Source of the DNA: Ptiloglossa arizonensis
Taxonomy: Eukaryota > Arthropoda > Insecta > Hymenoptera > Colletidae
NCBI RefSeq assembly: GCF_051014685.1
Contig: NW_027478487.1
Location: forward strand, 930,001-994,000
Direction of reading: 5' to 3'
DNA: 64,000 bases
Shown here: positions 10,973-24,771 of the stretch, piece after piece
How positions within the stretch are numbered: the stretch's first letter is position 1
How the letters are laid out: each line of letters starts with the position of its first letter
Notes under the pieces: generated by a model
Database searches by the model: none
Seen by the model: the letters and a program-made list of their open reading frames with translations, nothing else
Told to the model about the DNA's origin: nothing
Made by a program: the position numbers and the translations under genes

Positions 10973-12742
10973 CTCCCATATCTCGCGAACGGATTGACCT
11001 AACCCAAAAATTCCTATTGCATCTGAAAGTAGAAACTCGCCCGATTACAGCGGTATGTGTATTTTTTCCCTAGGCAATTCTGGTTAAGCGTTTGGTGTAG
11101 CAGAATTGCGAAAAATTTTTTGCCTTCTCAACCATTTCTTGGCTTCAAACTCCCATATCTCGCGAACGGACTGACCTAACCCAAAAATTCCTGTTGCATC
11201 TGAAAGTAGACACACTCCCGATTACAGCGGTATGTGTATATTTTCCCTAGGCCATTCTGGTTAAGCGTTTGGAGCAGCAGAAGTGCGAAAAATTTGTTGT
11301 CTTTTTAACCATTACTTAGATTTAAACTCCCATATCTCGCGAACGGATTGACCTTACCCAAAAATTCCTATTGCATCTGAAAGTAGAAACTCGCCCGATT
11401 ACAACGGTATGTGTATTTTTTCCCTAGGCCATTCTTGTTAAGCGTTTGGAGCAGCAGAAGTGCGAAAAATTTGTTGTCTTCTCAACCATTTCTTAGCTTC
11501 AAACTACCATATCTCGCGAACGGATTGACCTAACCCAAAAATTCCTATTGCATCTGAAAGTAGAAACTCGCCCGATTACAACGGTATGTGTATTTTTTCC
11601 CTAGGCCATTCTGGTTAAGCGTTTCGAGCCGCAGAATTGCGAAAAATTTTTTGCCTTCTCAACCATTTCTTGGCTTCAAACTCCCATATCTCGCGAACGG
11701 ATTTACCTAACCCAAAGATTCCTGTTGAGTCTGAAAGTAGAAACTCGCCCGATTACAACGGCATGTGTATTTTTCCCTTAGGCCATTCTGGTTAAGCGAT
11801 TAGAGCAGCAGAAGTGCGAAAAATTTATTGTCTCGTCAACCATTTCTTAGCTTGAAAGTCCCATATCTCGCGAACGGATTGACCTAACCCAAAAATTCCT
11901 GTTGCATCTGAAAGTAGAAACTCGCCCGATTACAACGGTATGTGTATTTTTTCCCTAGGCCATTCTGCTTAAGCGTTTGGAGCAGCAGAAGTCCGAAAAA
12001 TTTGTTGTCTTCATAACCATTTCTTAGCTTCAAACTCCCATATCTCGCGAACGGATTGACCTAACCCAAAAATTCCTATTGCATCTGAAAGTAGAAACTC
12101 GCCCGATTACAGCGGTATGTGTATTTTTTCCCTAGGCAATTCTTGTTAAGCGTTTGGAGCAGCAGAATTGCGAAAAATTTTTTGCCTTCTCAACCATTTC
12201 TTGGCTTCAAACTCCCACATCTCGCGAACGGACTGACCTAACCCAAAAATTCCTGTTGCATCTGAAAGTAGAAACACGCCCGATTACAGCGGTATGTGTA
12301 TATTTTCCCTAGGCCATTCTGGTTAAGCGTTTGGAGCAGCAGAAGTGCGAAAAATTTGTTGTCTTTTTAACCATTACTTAGATTTAAACTCCCATATCTC
12401 GCGAACGGATTGACCTTACCCAAAAATTCCTATTGCATCTGAAAGTAGAAACTCGCCCGATTACAACGGTATGTGTATTTTTTCCCTAGGCCATTCTTGT
12501 TAAGCGTTTGGAGCAGCAGAAGTGCGAAAAATTTGTTGTCTTCTCAACCATTTCTTAGCTTCAAACTACCATATCTCGCGAACGGATTGACCTAACCCAA
12601 AAATTCCTATTGCATCTGAAAGTAGAAACTCGCCCCATTACAACGGTATGTGTATTTTTTCCCTAGGCCATTCTGGTTAAGCGTTTGGAGCAGCAGAATT
12701 GCGAAAAATTTTTTGCCTTCTCATCCATTTCTTGGCTTCAAA
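10973..12742 (+). repeat. HOR block C1: 6-monomer repeat (1,062 bp), ~1.7 copies
   Basis: Unusual markers recur at exactly 1,062 bp: cagcagaagtccg at 10,921 and 11,983, and attacttagatttaaact at 11,311 and 12,373. Other private variants of the unit are ccctaggcaattc, gtatgtgtatattttccc, ctttttaaccattac and gaccttaccc. This is the most diverged sector of the window at the monomer level; 11,700-11,860 carries gatttacctaac, gttgagtctg, gcatgtgtatttttccctt and gcgattagagc. Copy 2 departs from copy 1 near 12,680, where gtttcgagccgcag is replaced by gtttggagcagcag. Higher divergence suggests it has been homogenised less recently than A or B. Confidence 0.82.
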
Positions 12743-15397
12743 CTCCCATATCTCGCGAACGGATTGACCTAACCCAAAAATTCCTGTTGCGTCTGAAAGT
12801 AGAAACTCGCCCGATTACAACGCTATGTGTATTTTTTCCCTAGGCCATTCTGGTTAAGCGTTTGGAGCAGCAGAAGTGCGAAAAATTTGTTGTCTTCTCA
12901 ACCATTTCTTAGTTTCAAACTTCCATATCTCGCGAACGGATTGACCAAACCCAGAAGTTCCTGCTGCGTCTGAAAGTAGAAACTCGCCCGATTACAACGG
13001 TATGTGTATTTTTTCCCTAGGCCATTCTGGTTAAGCGTTTCGAGCCGCAGAATTGCGAAAAATTTTTTGCCTTCTCAACCATTTCTTGACTTCAAACTCC
13101 CATATCTCGCGAACGGATTGACCTAACCCAAAAATTCCTGTTGCGTCTGAAAGTAGAAACTCGCCCGATTACAACGGTATGTGTATTTTTTCCCTAGGCC
13201 ATTCTGGTTAAGCGTTTGGAGCAGCAGAATTGCGAAAAATTTTTTGCCTTCTCATCCATTTCTTGGCTTCAAACTCCCATATCTCGCGAACGGATTGACC
13301 TAACCCAAAAATTCCTGTTGCGTCTGGAAGTAGAAACTCGCCCGATTAGAACGCTATGTGTATTTTTTCCCTAGGCCATTCTGGTTAAGCGTTTGGAGCA
13401 GCAGAAGTGCGAAAAATTTGTTGTCTTCTCAACCATTTCTTAGCTTCAAACTCCTATATCTCGCGGACGGATTGACCAAACCCAGAAGTTCCTGCTGCGT
13501 CTGAAAGTAGAAACTCGCCCGATTACAACGGTGTGTGTATTTTTTCTCTAGGCCATTCTGGTTAAGCGTTCGGAGCAGCAGAAGTGCGAAAAATTTGTTG
13601 TCTTCTCAACCATTTCTTAGTTTCAAACTCCCATATCTCGCGAACGGATTGAACAAACCCAGAAGTTCCTGCTGCGTCTGAAAGTAGAAACTCGCCCGAT
13701 TACAACGGTATGTGTATTTTTTCCCTAGGCCATTCTGGTTAAGCGTTTCGAGCCGCAGAATTGCGAAAAATTTTTTGCCTTCTCAACCATTTCTTGGCTT
13801 CAAACTCCCATATTTCGCGAACGGATTGACCTAACCCAAAAATTCCTGTTGCGTCTGAAAGTAGAAACTCGCCCGATTAGAACGCTATGTGTATTTTTTC
13901 CCTAGGCCATTCTGGTTAAGCGTTTGGAGCAGCAGAAGTGCGAAAAATTTGTTGTCTTCTCAACCATTTCTTAGCTTCAAACTCCTATATCTCGCGGACG
14001 GATTGACCAAACCCAGAAGTTCCTGCTGCGTCTGAAAGTAGAAACTCGCCCGATTACAACGGTGTGTGTATTTTTTCTCTAGGCCATTCTGGTTAAGCGT
14101 TCGGAGCAGCAGAAGTGCGAAAAATTTGTTGTCTTCTCAACCATTTCTTAGTTTCAAACTCCCATATCTCGCGAACGGATTGAACAAACCCAGAAGTTCC
14201 TGCTGCGTCTGAAAGTAGAAACTCGCCCGATTACAACGGTATGTGTATTTTTTCCCTAGGCCATTCTGGTTAAGCGTTTCGAGCCGCAGAATTGCGAAAA
14301 ATTTTTTGCCGTCTCAACCATTTCTTGGCTTCAAACTCCCATATCTCGCGAACGGATTGACCTAACCCAAAGATTCCTGTTGAGTCTGAAAGTAGAAACT
14401 CGCCCGATTACAACGGCATGTGTATTTTTTCCCTAGGCCATTCTGGTTAAGCGTTTGGAGCAGCAGAATTGCGAAAAATTTTTTGCCTTCTCATCCATTT
14501 CTTGGCTTCAAACTCCCATATTTCGCGAACGGATTGACCTAACCCAAAAATTCCTGTTGCGTCTGAAAGTAGAAACTCGCCCGATTACAACGCTATGTGT
14601 ATTTTTTCCCTAGGCCATTCTGGTTAAGCGTTTGGAGCAGCAGAAATGCGAAAAATTTGTTGTCTTCTCAACCATTTCTTAGCTTCAAACTCCTATATCT
14701 CGCGAACGGATTGACCAAACCCAGAAGTTCCTGCTGCGTCTGAAAGTAGAAACTCGCCCGATTACAACGGTATGTGTATTTTTTCCCTAGGCCATTCTGT
14801 TTAAGCGTTCGGAGCAGCAGAAGTGCGAAAAATTTGTTGTCGTCTCAACCATTTCTTAGTTTCAAACTCCCATATCTCGCGAACGGATTGACCAAACCCA
14901 GAAGTTCCTGCTGCGTCTGAAAGTAGAAACTCGCTCGATTACAACGGTATGTGTATTTTTTCCCTAGGCCATTCTGGTTAAGCGTTCCGAGCCGCAGAAT
15001 TGCGAAAAATTTTTTGCCTTCTCAACCATTTCTTGGCTTCAAACTCCCATATCTCGCGAACGGATTGACCTAACCCAAAAATTCCTGTTGAGTCTGAAAG
15101 TAGAAACTCGCCCGATTACAACGGCATGTGTATTTTTTCCCTAGGCCATTCTGGTTAAGCGTTTGGAGCAGCAGAAGTGCGAAAAATTTGTTGTCTCCTT
15201 AACCATTTCTTAGCTTCAAACTCCCATATCTCGCGAACGGATTGACCTAACCCAAAAATTCCTATTGCATCTGAAAGTAGAAACTCGCCCGATTACAACG
15301 GTATGTGTATTTTTTCCCTAGGCCATTCTGGTTAAGCTTTTGGAACAGCAGAATTGCGAAAAATTTTTTTCCTTCTCAACCATTTCTTGGCTTCAAA
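12743..15397 (+). repeat. Block C2: 15 monomers with 3-monomer (531 bp) periodicity
   Basis: Monomers cycle among three types: one with cccagaagttcctgctgcg, one with gtttcgagccgcag, and one with acgctatgtg. A clear 531-bp tandem duplication runs 13,274-13,804 and 13,805-14,335, sharing rare changes such as ctcctatatctcgcggacgg (13,451 and 13,982) and gtgtgtgtattttttctct (near 13,531 and 14,062). The end of the block (about 14,720-15,397) is repeated at 24,625-25,302 at an offset of 9,905 bp, including a distinctive extended T tract in gcgaaaaatttttttcc (near 15,356 and 25,261). Confidence 0.82.
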
Positions 15398-18300
15398 CTC
15401 CCATATCTCGCGAACGGATTGACCTAACCCAAAAATTCCTATTGCATCTGAAAGTATAAACTCGCCCGATTACAACGGTATGTGTATTTTTTCCCTAGGC
15501 CATTCTGGTTAAGCGTTTGGAGCAGCAGAATTGCGAAAAGTTTTTTGCCTTCTCAACCATTTCTTGTCTTCAAACTCCCATATCTCGCGAACGGATTGAC
15601 CTAACCCAAAAATTCCTATTGCATCTGAAAGTAGAAATTCGCCCGACTACAGCGGTATGTGTATTTTTTCCCTAGGGCATTCTGGTTAAGCGTTTGGATC
15701 AGCGGAATTGCGAAAAATTGTATGCCTTCTCAACCATTTCTTGGCTTCAAACTCCCATATCTCGCGAACGGATAGACCTAACCCAAAAATTCCTGTTGCG
15801 TGTGAAAGTAGAAACTCGCCCGATTACAACGGTATGTGTATTTTTTCCCTAGTCCATTCTGGTTAAGCGTTTGGAGCAGCAGAATTGCGAAAAATTTGTT
15901 GTCTTCTCAACCATTTCTTAGCTTCAAAGTACCATATCTCGCGAACGGATTGACCAAACCCAAAAATTGCTGTTGCATCTGAAAGTAGAAAATCGCCCGA
16001 TTACAACGGTATGTTTTTTTCCCTAGGCCATTCTGGTTAAGCGTTTGGAACAGCAGAATTGCGAAAAATTTTTTGCCTTCTCAACCATTTCTTGTCTTCA
16101 AACTCCCATATCTCGCGAACGGATTGACCTAACCCAAAAATTCCTATTGCATCTGAAAGTAGAAACTCGCCCGACTACAGCGGTATGTGTATTTTTTCCC
16201 TAGGGCATTCTGGTTAAGCGTTTGGATCAGCGGAATTGCGAAAAATTGTATGCCTTCTCAACCATTTCTTGGCTTCAAACTCCCATATCTCGCGAACGGA
16301 TTGACCTAACCCAAAAATTCCTATTGCATCTGAAAGTAGAAACTCGCCCGACTACAGCGGTATGTGTATTTTTTCCCTAGGGCATTCTGGTTAAGCGTTT
16401 GGATCAGCGGAATTGCGAAAAATTGTATGCCTTCTCAACCATTTCTTGGCTTCAAACTCCCATATCTCGCGAACGGAGTGACCTAACCCAAAAATTCCTG
16501 TTGCGTGTGAAAGTAGAAACTCGCCCGATTACAACGGTATGTGTATTTTTTCCCTAGTCCATTCTGGTTAAGCGTTTGGAGCAGCAGAATTGCGAAAAAT
16601 TTGTTGTCTTCTCAACCATTTCTTAGCTTCAAAGTACCATATCTCGCGAACGGATTGACCAAACCCAAAAATTGCTGTTGCATCTGAAAGTAGAAACTCG
16701 CCCGATTACAACGGTATGTGTATTTTTTCCCTAGCCCATTCTGGTTAAGCGTTTGGAGCAGCAGAATTGCGAAAAATTTTTCGCCTTCTCAACCATTTCT
16801 TAGCTTCAAAGTCCCATATCTCGCGAACGGATTGACCAAACCCAAAAATTCCTGCTGCGTCTGAAAGTAGAAATTCGACCGATTACAACGGTATGCGTAT
16901 TTTTTCACTAGGCCATTCTGGTTAAGCGTTTGGAGCAGCAGAAGTGCGAAAAATTTTTTGCCCTCTCAACCATTTCTTGGCTTCAAACTCCCATATCTCG
17001 CGAACGGATTGACCTAACCCAAAAATTCCTGTTGCATCTGAAAGTAGAAACTCGCCCGATTACAACGGTACGTGTATTTTTTCCCTAGGCCTTTCTGGTT
17101 AAGCGTTCGGAGCAGCAGAATTGCGAAAAATTTTTTGCCTTCTCATCCATTTCTTGTCTTCAAACTCCCATATCTCGCGATCGGATTGACCTAACCCAAA
17201 AATTCCTATTGCATCTGAAAGTAGAAACTCGCCCGATTACAACGGTATGTGTATTTTTTCCCTAGGCCATTCTGGTTAAGCGTTTGGAGCAGCAGAATTG
17301 CGAAAAGTTTTTTGCCTTCTCAACCATTTCTTGTCTTCAAACTCCCATATCTCGCGAACGGATTGACCTAACCCAGAAATTCCTATTGCATCTGAAAGTA
17401 GAAACTCGCCCGACTACAGCGGTATGTGTATTTTTTCCCTAGGGCATTCTGGTTAAGCGTTTGGATCAGCGGAATTGCGAAAAATTGTATGGCTTCTCAA
17501 CCATTTCTTGGCTTCAAACTCCCATATCTCGCGAACGGATAGACCTAACCCAAAAATTCCTGTTGCGTGTGAAAGTAGAAACTCGCCCGATTACAACGGT
17601 ATGTGTATTTTTTCCCTAGTCCATTCTGGTTAAGCGTTTGGAGCAGCAGAATTGCGAAAAATTTGTTGTCCTCTCAACCATTTCTTAGCTTCAAAGTACC
17701 ATATCTCGCGAACGGATTGACCAAACCCAAAAATTGCTGTTGCATCTGAAAGTAGAAACTCGCCCGATTACAACGGTATGTGTATTTTTTCCCTAGCCCA
17801 TTCTGGTTAAGGGTTTGGAGCAGCAGAATTGCGAAAAATTTTTTGCCTTCTCAACCATTTCTTAGCTTCAAACTCCCATGTCTCGCGAACGGATTGACGT
17901 AACCCAAAAATTCCTGTTGCATCTGAAAGTAGAAACTCGCACGATTAGAACGGTATGTTTTTTTCCCTAGGCCATTCTGGTTAAGCGTTTGGAACAGCAG
18001 AATTGCGAAAAATTTTTTGCCTTCTCAACCATTTCTTGTCTTCAAACTCCCATATCTCGCGAACGGATTGACCTAACCCAAAAATTCCTATTGCATCTGA
18101 AAGTAGAAACTCGCCCGACTACAGCGGTATGTGTATTTTTTCCCTAGGGCATTCTGGTTAAGCGTTTGGATCAGCGGAATTGCGAAAAATTGTATGCGTT
18201 CTCAACCATTTCTTGGCTTCAAACTCCCATATCTCGCGAACGGATTGACCTAACCCAAAAATTCCTATTGCATCTGAAAGTAGAAACTCGCCCGACTACA

Positions 18301-21054
18301 GCGGTATGTGTATTTTTTCCCTAGGGCATTCTGGTTAAGCGTTTGGATCAGCAGAATTGCGAAAAATTTTTCGCCTTCTCAACCATTTCTTAGCTTCAAA
18401 GTACCATATCTCGCGAACGGATTGACCTAACCCAAAAATTCCTATTGCATCTGAAAGTAGAAACTCGCCCGACTACAGCGGTATGTGTATTTTTTCCCTA
18501 GGGCATTCTGGTTAAGCGTTTGGATCAGCGGAATTGCGAAAAATTGTATGCCTTCTCAACCATTTCTTGGCTTCAAACTCCCATATCTCGCGAATGGATA
18601 GACCTAACCCAAAAATTCCTGTTGCGTGTGAAAGTAGAAACTCGCCCGATTACAACGGTATGTGTATTTTTTCCCTAGGGCATTCTGGTTAAGCGTTTGG
18701 ATCAGCGGAATTGCGAAAAATTGTATGCCTTCTCAACCATTTCTTGGCTTCAAACTCCCATATCTCGCGAATGGATAGACCTAACCCAAAAATTCCTGTT
18801 GCGTGTGAAAGTAGAAACTCGCCCGATTACAACGGTATGTGTATTTTTTCCCTGGTCCATTCTGGTTAAGCGTTTGGAGCAGCAGAATTGCGAAAAATTT
18901 GTTGTCTTCTCAACCATTTCTTAGCTTCAAAGTACCATATCTCGCGAACGGATAGACCAAACCCAAAAATTGCTGTTGCATCTGAAAGTAGAAACTCGCC
19001 CGATTACAACGGTATGTGTATTTTTTCCCTAGCCCATTCTGGTTAAGCGTTTGGAGCAGCAGAATTGCGAAAAATTTTTCGCCTTCTCAACCATTTCTTA
19101 GCTTAAAGTCCCATATCTCGCGAACGGATTGACCAAACCCAAAAATTCCTGCTGCGTCTGAAAGTAGAAATTCGCCCGATTACAACGGTATGTGTATTTT
19201 TTCCCTAGGGCATTCTGGTTAAGCGTTTGGATCAGCGGAATTGCGAAAAATTGTATGCCTTCTCAACCATTTCTTGGCTTCAAACTCCCATATCTCGCGA
19301 ATGGATAGACCTAACCCAAAAATTCCTGTTGCGTGTGAAAGTAGAAACTCGCCCGATTACAACGGTATGTGTATTTTTTCCCTGGTCCATTCTGGTTAAG
19401 CGTTTGGAGCAGCAGAATTGCGAAAAATTTGTTGTCTTCTCAACCATTTCTTAGCTTCAAAGTACCATATCTCGCGAACGGATAGACCAAACCCAAAAAT
19501 TGCTGTTGCATCTGAAAGTAGAAACTCGCCCGATTACAACGGTATGTGTATTTTTTCCCTAGCCCATTCTGGTTAAACGTTTGGAGCAGCAGAATTGCGA
19601 AAAATTTTTCGCCTTCTCAACCATTTCTTAGCTTCAAAGTCCCATATCTCGCGAACGGATTGACCAAACCCAAAAATTCCTGCTGCGTCTGAAAGTAGAA
19701 ATTCGCCCGATTACAACGGTATGCGTATTTTTTCACTAGGCCATTCTGGTTAAGCGTTTGGTGCAGCAGAAGTGCGAAAAATTTTTTGCCTTCTCAACCA
19801 TTTCTTGGCTTCAAACTCCCATATCTCGCGAACGGATTGACCTAACCCAAAAATTCCTGTTGCATCTGAAAGTAGAAACTCGCCCGATTACAACGGTATG
19901 TGTATTTTTTCCCTAGGCCTTTCTGGTTAAGCGTTCGGAGCAGCAGAATTGCGAAAAATTTTTTGCCTTCTCATCCATTTCTTGTCTTCAAACTCCCATA
20001 TCTCGCGATCGGATTGACCTAACCCAAAAATTCCTATTGCATCTGAAAGTAGAAACTCGCCCGATTACAACGGTATGTGTATTTTTTCCCTAGGCCATTC
20101 TGGTTAAGCGTTTGGAGCAGCAGAATTGCGAAAAGTTTTTTGCCTTCTCAACCATTTCTTGTCTTCAAACTCCCATATCTCGCGAACGGATTGACCTAAC
20201 CCAAAAATTCCTATTGCATCTGAAAGTAGAAACTCGCCCGACTACAGCGGTATGTGTATTTTTTCCCTAGGGCATTCTGGTTAAGCGTTTGGATCAGCGG
20301 AATTGCGAAAAATTGTATGCCTTCTCAACCATTTCTTGGCTTCAAACTCCCATATCTCGCGAATGGATAGACCTAACCCAAAAATTCCTGTTGCGTGTGA
20401 AAGTAGAAACTCGCCCGATTACAACGGTATGTGTATTTTTTCCCTGGTCCATTCTGGTTAAGCGTTTGGAGCAGCAGAATTGCGAAAAATTTGTTGTCTT
20501 CTCAACCATTTCTTAGCTTCAAAGTACCATATCTCGCGAACGGATAGACCAAACCCAAAAATTGCTGTTGCATCTGAAATTAGAAACTCGCCCGATTACA
20601 ACGGTATGTGTATTTTTTCCCTAGCCCATTCTGGTTAAGCGTTTGGAGCAGCAGAATTGCGAAAAATTTTTCGCCTTCTCAACCATTTCTTAGCTTCAAA
20701 GTCCCATATCTCGCGAACGGATTGACCAAACCCAAAAATTCCTGCTGCGTCTGAAAGTAGAAATTCGCCCGATTACAACGGTATGCGTATTTTTTCACTA
20801 GGCCATTCTGGTTAAGCGTTTGGAGCAGCAGAAGTGCGAAAAATTTTTTGCCTTCTCAACCATTTCTTGGCTTCAAACTCCCATATCTCGCGAACGGATT
20901 GACCTAACCCAAAAATTCCTGTTGCATCTGAAAGTAGAAACTCGCCCGATTACAACGGTATGTGTATTTTTTCCCTAGGCCGTTCTGGTTAAGCGTTCGG
21001 AGCAGCAGAATTGCGAAAAATTTTTTGCAATCTCAACCATTTCTTGTCTTCAAA
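15398..21054 (+). repeat. Block A', second copy of HOR block A
   Basis: This is collinear with block A. Markers match at an offset of 15,216 bp: aattcgaccgatt (1,656/16,872), ttaagggtttgg (near 2,592/17,808), and the A2/A3 pair (3,481/18,697). A 1-bp deletion near 19,104 (agcttaaagtccc) shifts the offset to 15,215. The 7-monomer and 5-monomer duplications of block A are absent here. Its first part (15,398-16,102) matches block A'' instead, at 9,905 bp. The monomer at 15,929-16,102 is chimeric: A4-like upstream, 174-bp-type downstream. Confidence 0.86.
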
Positions 21055-24000
21055 CTCCCATATCTCGCGATCGGATTGACCTAACCCAAAAATTCCTATT
21101 GCATCTGAAAGTAGAAACTCGCCCGATTACAACGGTATGTGTATTTTTTCCCTAGGCCATTCTGGTTAAGCGTTTGAAGCAGCAGAATTGCGAAAAATTT
21201 GTTGTCTTCTCAACCATTTCTTAGCTTCAAACTCCCATATCTCGCGAACGGATTGACGTAACCCAAAAATTCCTGTTGCATCTGAAAGTAGAAACTCGCC
21301 CGGTTACATCGGTATGTGTATGTTTTCCCGAGGCTATTCTGGTTAAGCGTTTGGAGCAGCAGAAGTGCGAAAAATTTGTTGTCTTCTCAACCATTTCTTA
21401 GCTTCAAACTCCCATATCTCGCGAACAGATTGACGTAACCCAAAAATTGCTGTTGCATCTGAAAGTAGAAACTCGCCCGATTACAACGGTATGTGTATTT
21501 TTTCCCTAGGCCATTCTGGTTAAGCGTTCGGAGCATCAGAATTGCGAAAAATTTTTTGCCTTCTCAACCATTTCTTGTCTTCAAACTCCCATATCTCGCG
21601 AACGGATTGACCTAACCCAAAAATTCCTATTGCATCTGAAAGTAGAAACTCGCCCGATTACAACGGTATGTGTATTTTTTCCCTAGGAAATTCTGGTTAA
21701 GCGTTTGGAGCAGCAGAATTGCGAAAAATTTTTTGCCTACTCAACCATTTCTTGGCTTCAAACTCCCATATCTCGCGAACGGATTGACCTAACCCAAAAA
21801 TTCCTATTGCATCTGAAAGTAGAAACTCGCCCGATTACAACGGTATGTGTATTTTTTCCCTAGGAAATTCTGGTTAAGCGTTTGGAGCAGCAGAATTGCG
21901 AAAAATTTTTTGCCTTCTCAACCATTTCTTGGCTTCAAACTCCCATATCTCGCGAACGGATTGACCTAACCCAAAAATTCCTGTTGCGTCTGAAAGTAGA
22001 AACTCGCCCGATTACGACGGTATGTGTATTTTTTCCCTAGTCCATTCTGGTTAAGCGTTTGGAGCAGCAGAAGTGCGAAAAATTTGTTGTCTTCTCAACC
22101 TTTTCTTAGCTTCAAACTCCCATATCTCGCGAACAGATTGACGTAACCCAAAAATTCCTGTTGCATCTGAAAGTAGAAACTCGCCCGATTACAACGGTAT
22201 GTGTATTTTTTCCCTAGGCCATTCTGGTTAAGCGTTCGGAGCATCAGAATTGCGAAACATTTTTTGCCTTCTCAACCATTTCTTGTCTTCAAACTCCCAT
22301 ATCTCGCGAACGGATTGACCTAACCCAAAAATTCCTATTGCATCTGAAAGTAGAAACTCGCCCGATTACAACGGTATGTGTATTTTTTCCCTAGGAAATT
22401 CTGGTTAAGCGTTTGGAGCAGCAGAATTGCGAAAAATTTTCTGCCTTCTCAACCATTTCTTGGCTTCAAACTCCCATATCTCGCGAACGGATTGACCTAA
22501 CCCAAAAATTCCTATTGCATCTGAAAGTAGAAACTCGCCCGATTACAACGGTATGTGTATTTTTTCCCTAGGAAATTCTGGTTAAGCGTTTGGAGCAGCA
22601 GAATTGCGAAAAATTTTTTGCCTTCTCAACCATTTCTTGGCTTCAAACTCCCATATCTCGCGAACGGATTGACCTAACCCAAAAATTCCTGTTGCGTCTG
22701 AAAGTAGAAACTCGCCCGATTACGACGGTATGTGTATTTTTTCCCTAGTCCATTCTGGTTAAGCGTTTGGAGCAGCAGAAGTGCGAAAAATTTGTTGTCT
22801 TCTCAACCTTTTCTTAGCTTCAAACTCCCATATCTCGCGAACAGATTGACGTAACCCAAAAATTCCTGTTGCATCTGAAAGTAGAAACTCGCCCGATTAC
22901 AACGGTATGTGTATTTTTTCCCTAGGCCATTCTGGTTAAGCGTTCGGAGCATCAGAATTGCGAAACATTTTTTGCCTTCTCAACCATTTCTTGTCTTCAA
23001 ACTCCCATATCTCGCGAACGGATTGACCTAACCCAAAAATTCCTATTGCATCTGAAAGTAGAAACTCGCCCGATTACAACGGTATGTGTATTTTTTCCCT
23101 AGGAAATTCTGGTTAAGCGTTTGGAGCAGCAGAATTGCGAAAAATTTTCTGCCTTCTCAACCATTTCTTGGCTTCAAACTCCCATATCTCGCGAACGGAT
23201 TGACCTAACCCAAAAATTCCTATTGCATCTGAAAGTAGAAACTCGCCCGATTACAACGGTATGTGTATTTTTTCCCTAGGAAATTCTGGTTAAGCGTTTG
23301 GAGCAGCAGAATTGCGAAAAATTTTTTGCCTTCTCAACCATTTCTTGGCTTCAAACTCCCATATCTCGCGAACGGATTGACCTAACCCAAAAATTCCTGT
23401 TGCATCTGAAAGTAGAAACTCGCCCGATTACAACGGTATGTGTATTTTTTCCCTAGGCCATTCTGGTTAAGCGTTCGGAGCAGCAGAATTGCGAAAAATT
23501 TTTTGCCTTCTCAACCATTTCTTGTCTTCAAACTCCCATATCTCGCGATCGGATTGACCTAACCCAAAAATTCCTATTGCATCTGAAAGTAGAAACTCGC
23601 CCGATTACAACGGTATGTGTATTTTTTCCCTAGGCCATTCTGGTTAAGCGTTTGAAGCAGCAGAAGTGCGAAAAATTTGTTGTCTTCTCAACCATTTCTT
23701 AGCTTCAAACTCCCATATCTCGCGAACGGATTGACGTAACCCAAAAATTCCTGTTGCATCTGAAAGTAGAAACTCGCCCGGTTACATCGGTATGTGTATG
23801 TTTTCCCTAGGCCATTCTGGTTAAGCGTTTGGAGCAGCAGAAGTGCGAAAAATTTGTTGTCTTCTCAACCATTTCTTAGCTTCAAACTCCCATATCTCGC
23901 GAACAGATTGACGTAACCCAAAAAGTCCTGTTGCATCTGAAAGTAGAAACTCGCCCGATTACAACGGTATGTGTATTTTTTCCCTAGGCCATTCTGGTTA

Positions 24001-24771
24001 AGCGTTCGGAGCATCAGAATTGCGAAAAATTTTTTGCCTTCTCAACCATTTCTTGTCTTCAAACTCCCATATCTCGCGAACGGATTGACCTAACCCAAAA
24101 ATTCCTATTGCATCTGAAAGTAGAAACTCGCCCGATTACAACGGTATGTGTATTTTTTCCCTAGGAAATTCTGGTTAAGCGTTTGGAGCAGCAGAATTGC
24201 GAAAAATTTTTTGCCTTCTCAACCATTTCTTGGCTTCAAACTCCCATATCTCGCGAACGGATTGACCTAACCCAAAAATTCCTATTGCATCTGAAAGTAG
24301 AAACTCGCCCGATTACAACGGTATGTGTATTTTTTCCCTAGGAAATTCTGGTTAAGCGTTTGGAGCAGCAGAATTGCGAAAAATTTTTTGCCTTCTCAAC
24401 CATTTCTTGGCTTCAAACTCCCATATCTCGCGAACGGATTGACCTAACCCAAAAATTCCTGTTGCGTCTGAAAGTAGAAACTCGCCCGATTACGACGGTA
24501 TGTGTATTTTTTCCCTAGTCCATTCTGGTTAAGCGTTTGGAGCAGCAGAAGTGCGAAAAATTTGTTGTCTTCTCAACCTTTTCTTAGCTTCAAACTCCCA
24601 TATCTCGCGAACGGATTGACGTAACCCAAAAATTCCTGTTGCATCTGAAAGTAGAAACTCGCCCGATTACAACGGTATGTGTATTTTTTCCCTAGGCCAT
24701 TCTGGTTAAGCGTTTGGAGCAGCAGAAGTGCGAAAAATTTGTTGTCTTCTCAACCATTTCTTAGTTTCAAA
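21055..24771 (+). repeat. Block B', second copy of HOR block B with an extra 4-monomer unit
   Basis: It has the same monomer order as block B. The B2 marker at 21,312 corresponds to 8,221 (offset 13,091), and the later one at 23,790 corresponds to 9,991 (offset 13,799). The 708-bp change is one extra 4-monomer B3-B6 unit. The gagcatcag marker occurs at 21,531, 22,239 and 22,947, each 708 bp apart. Two of these units share a private gcgaaacat variant that is single in block B, so the extra unit is a duplication of that specific 4-mer. The last monomer (24,595-24,771) is a B/C2 chimera ending in ttagtttc. Confidence 0.86.
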
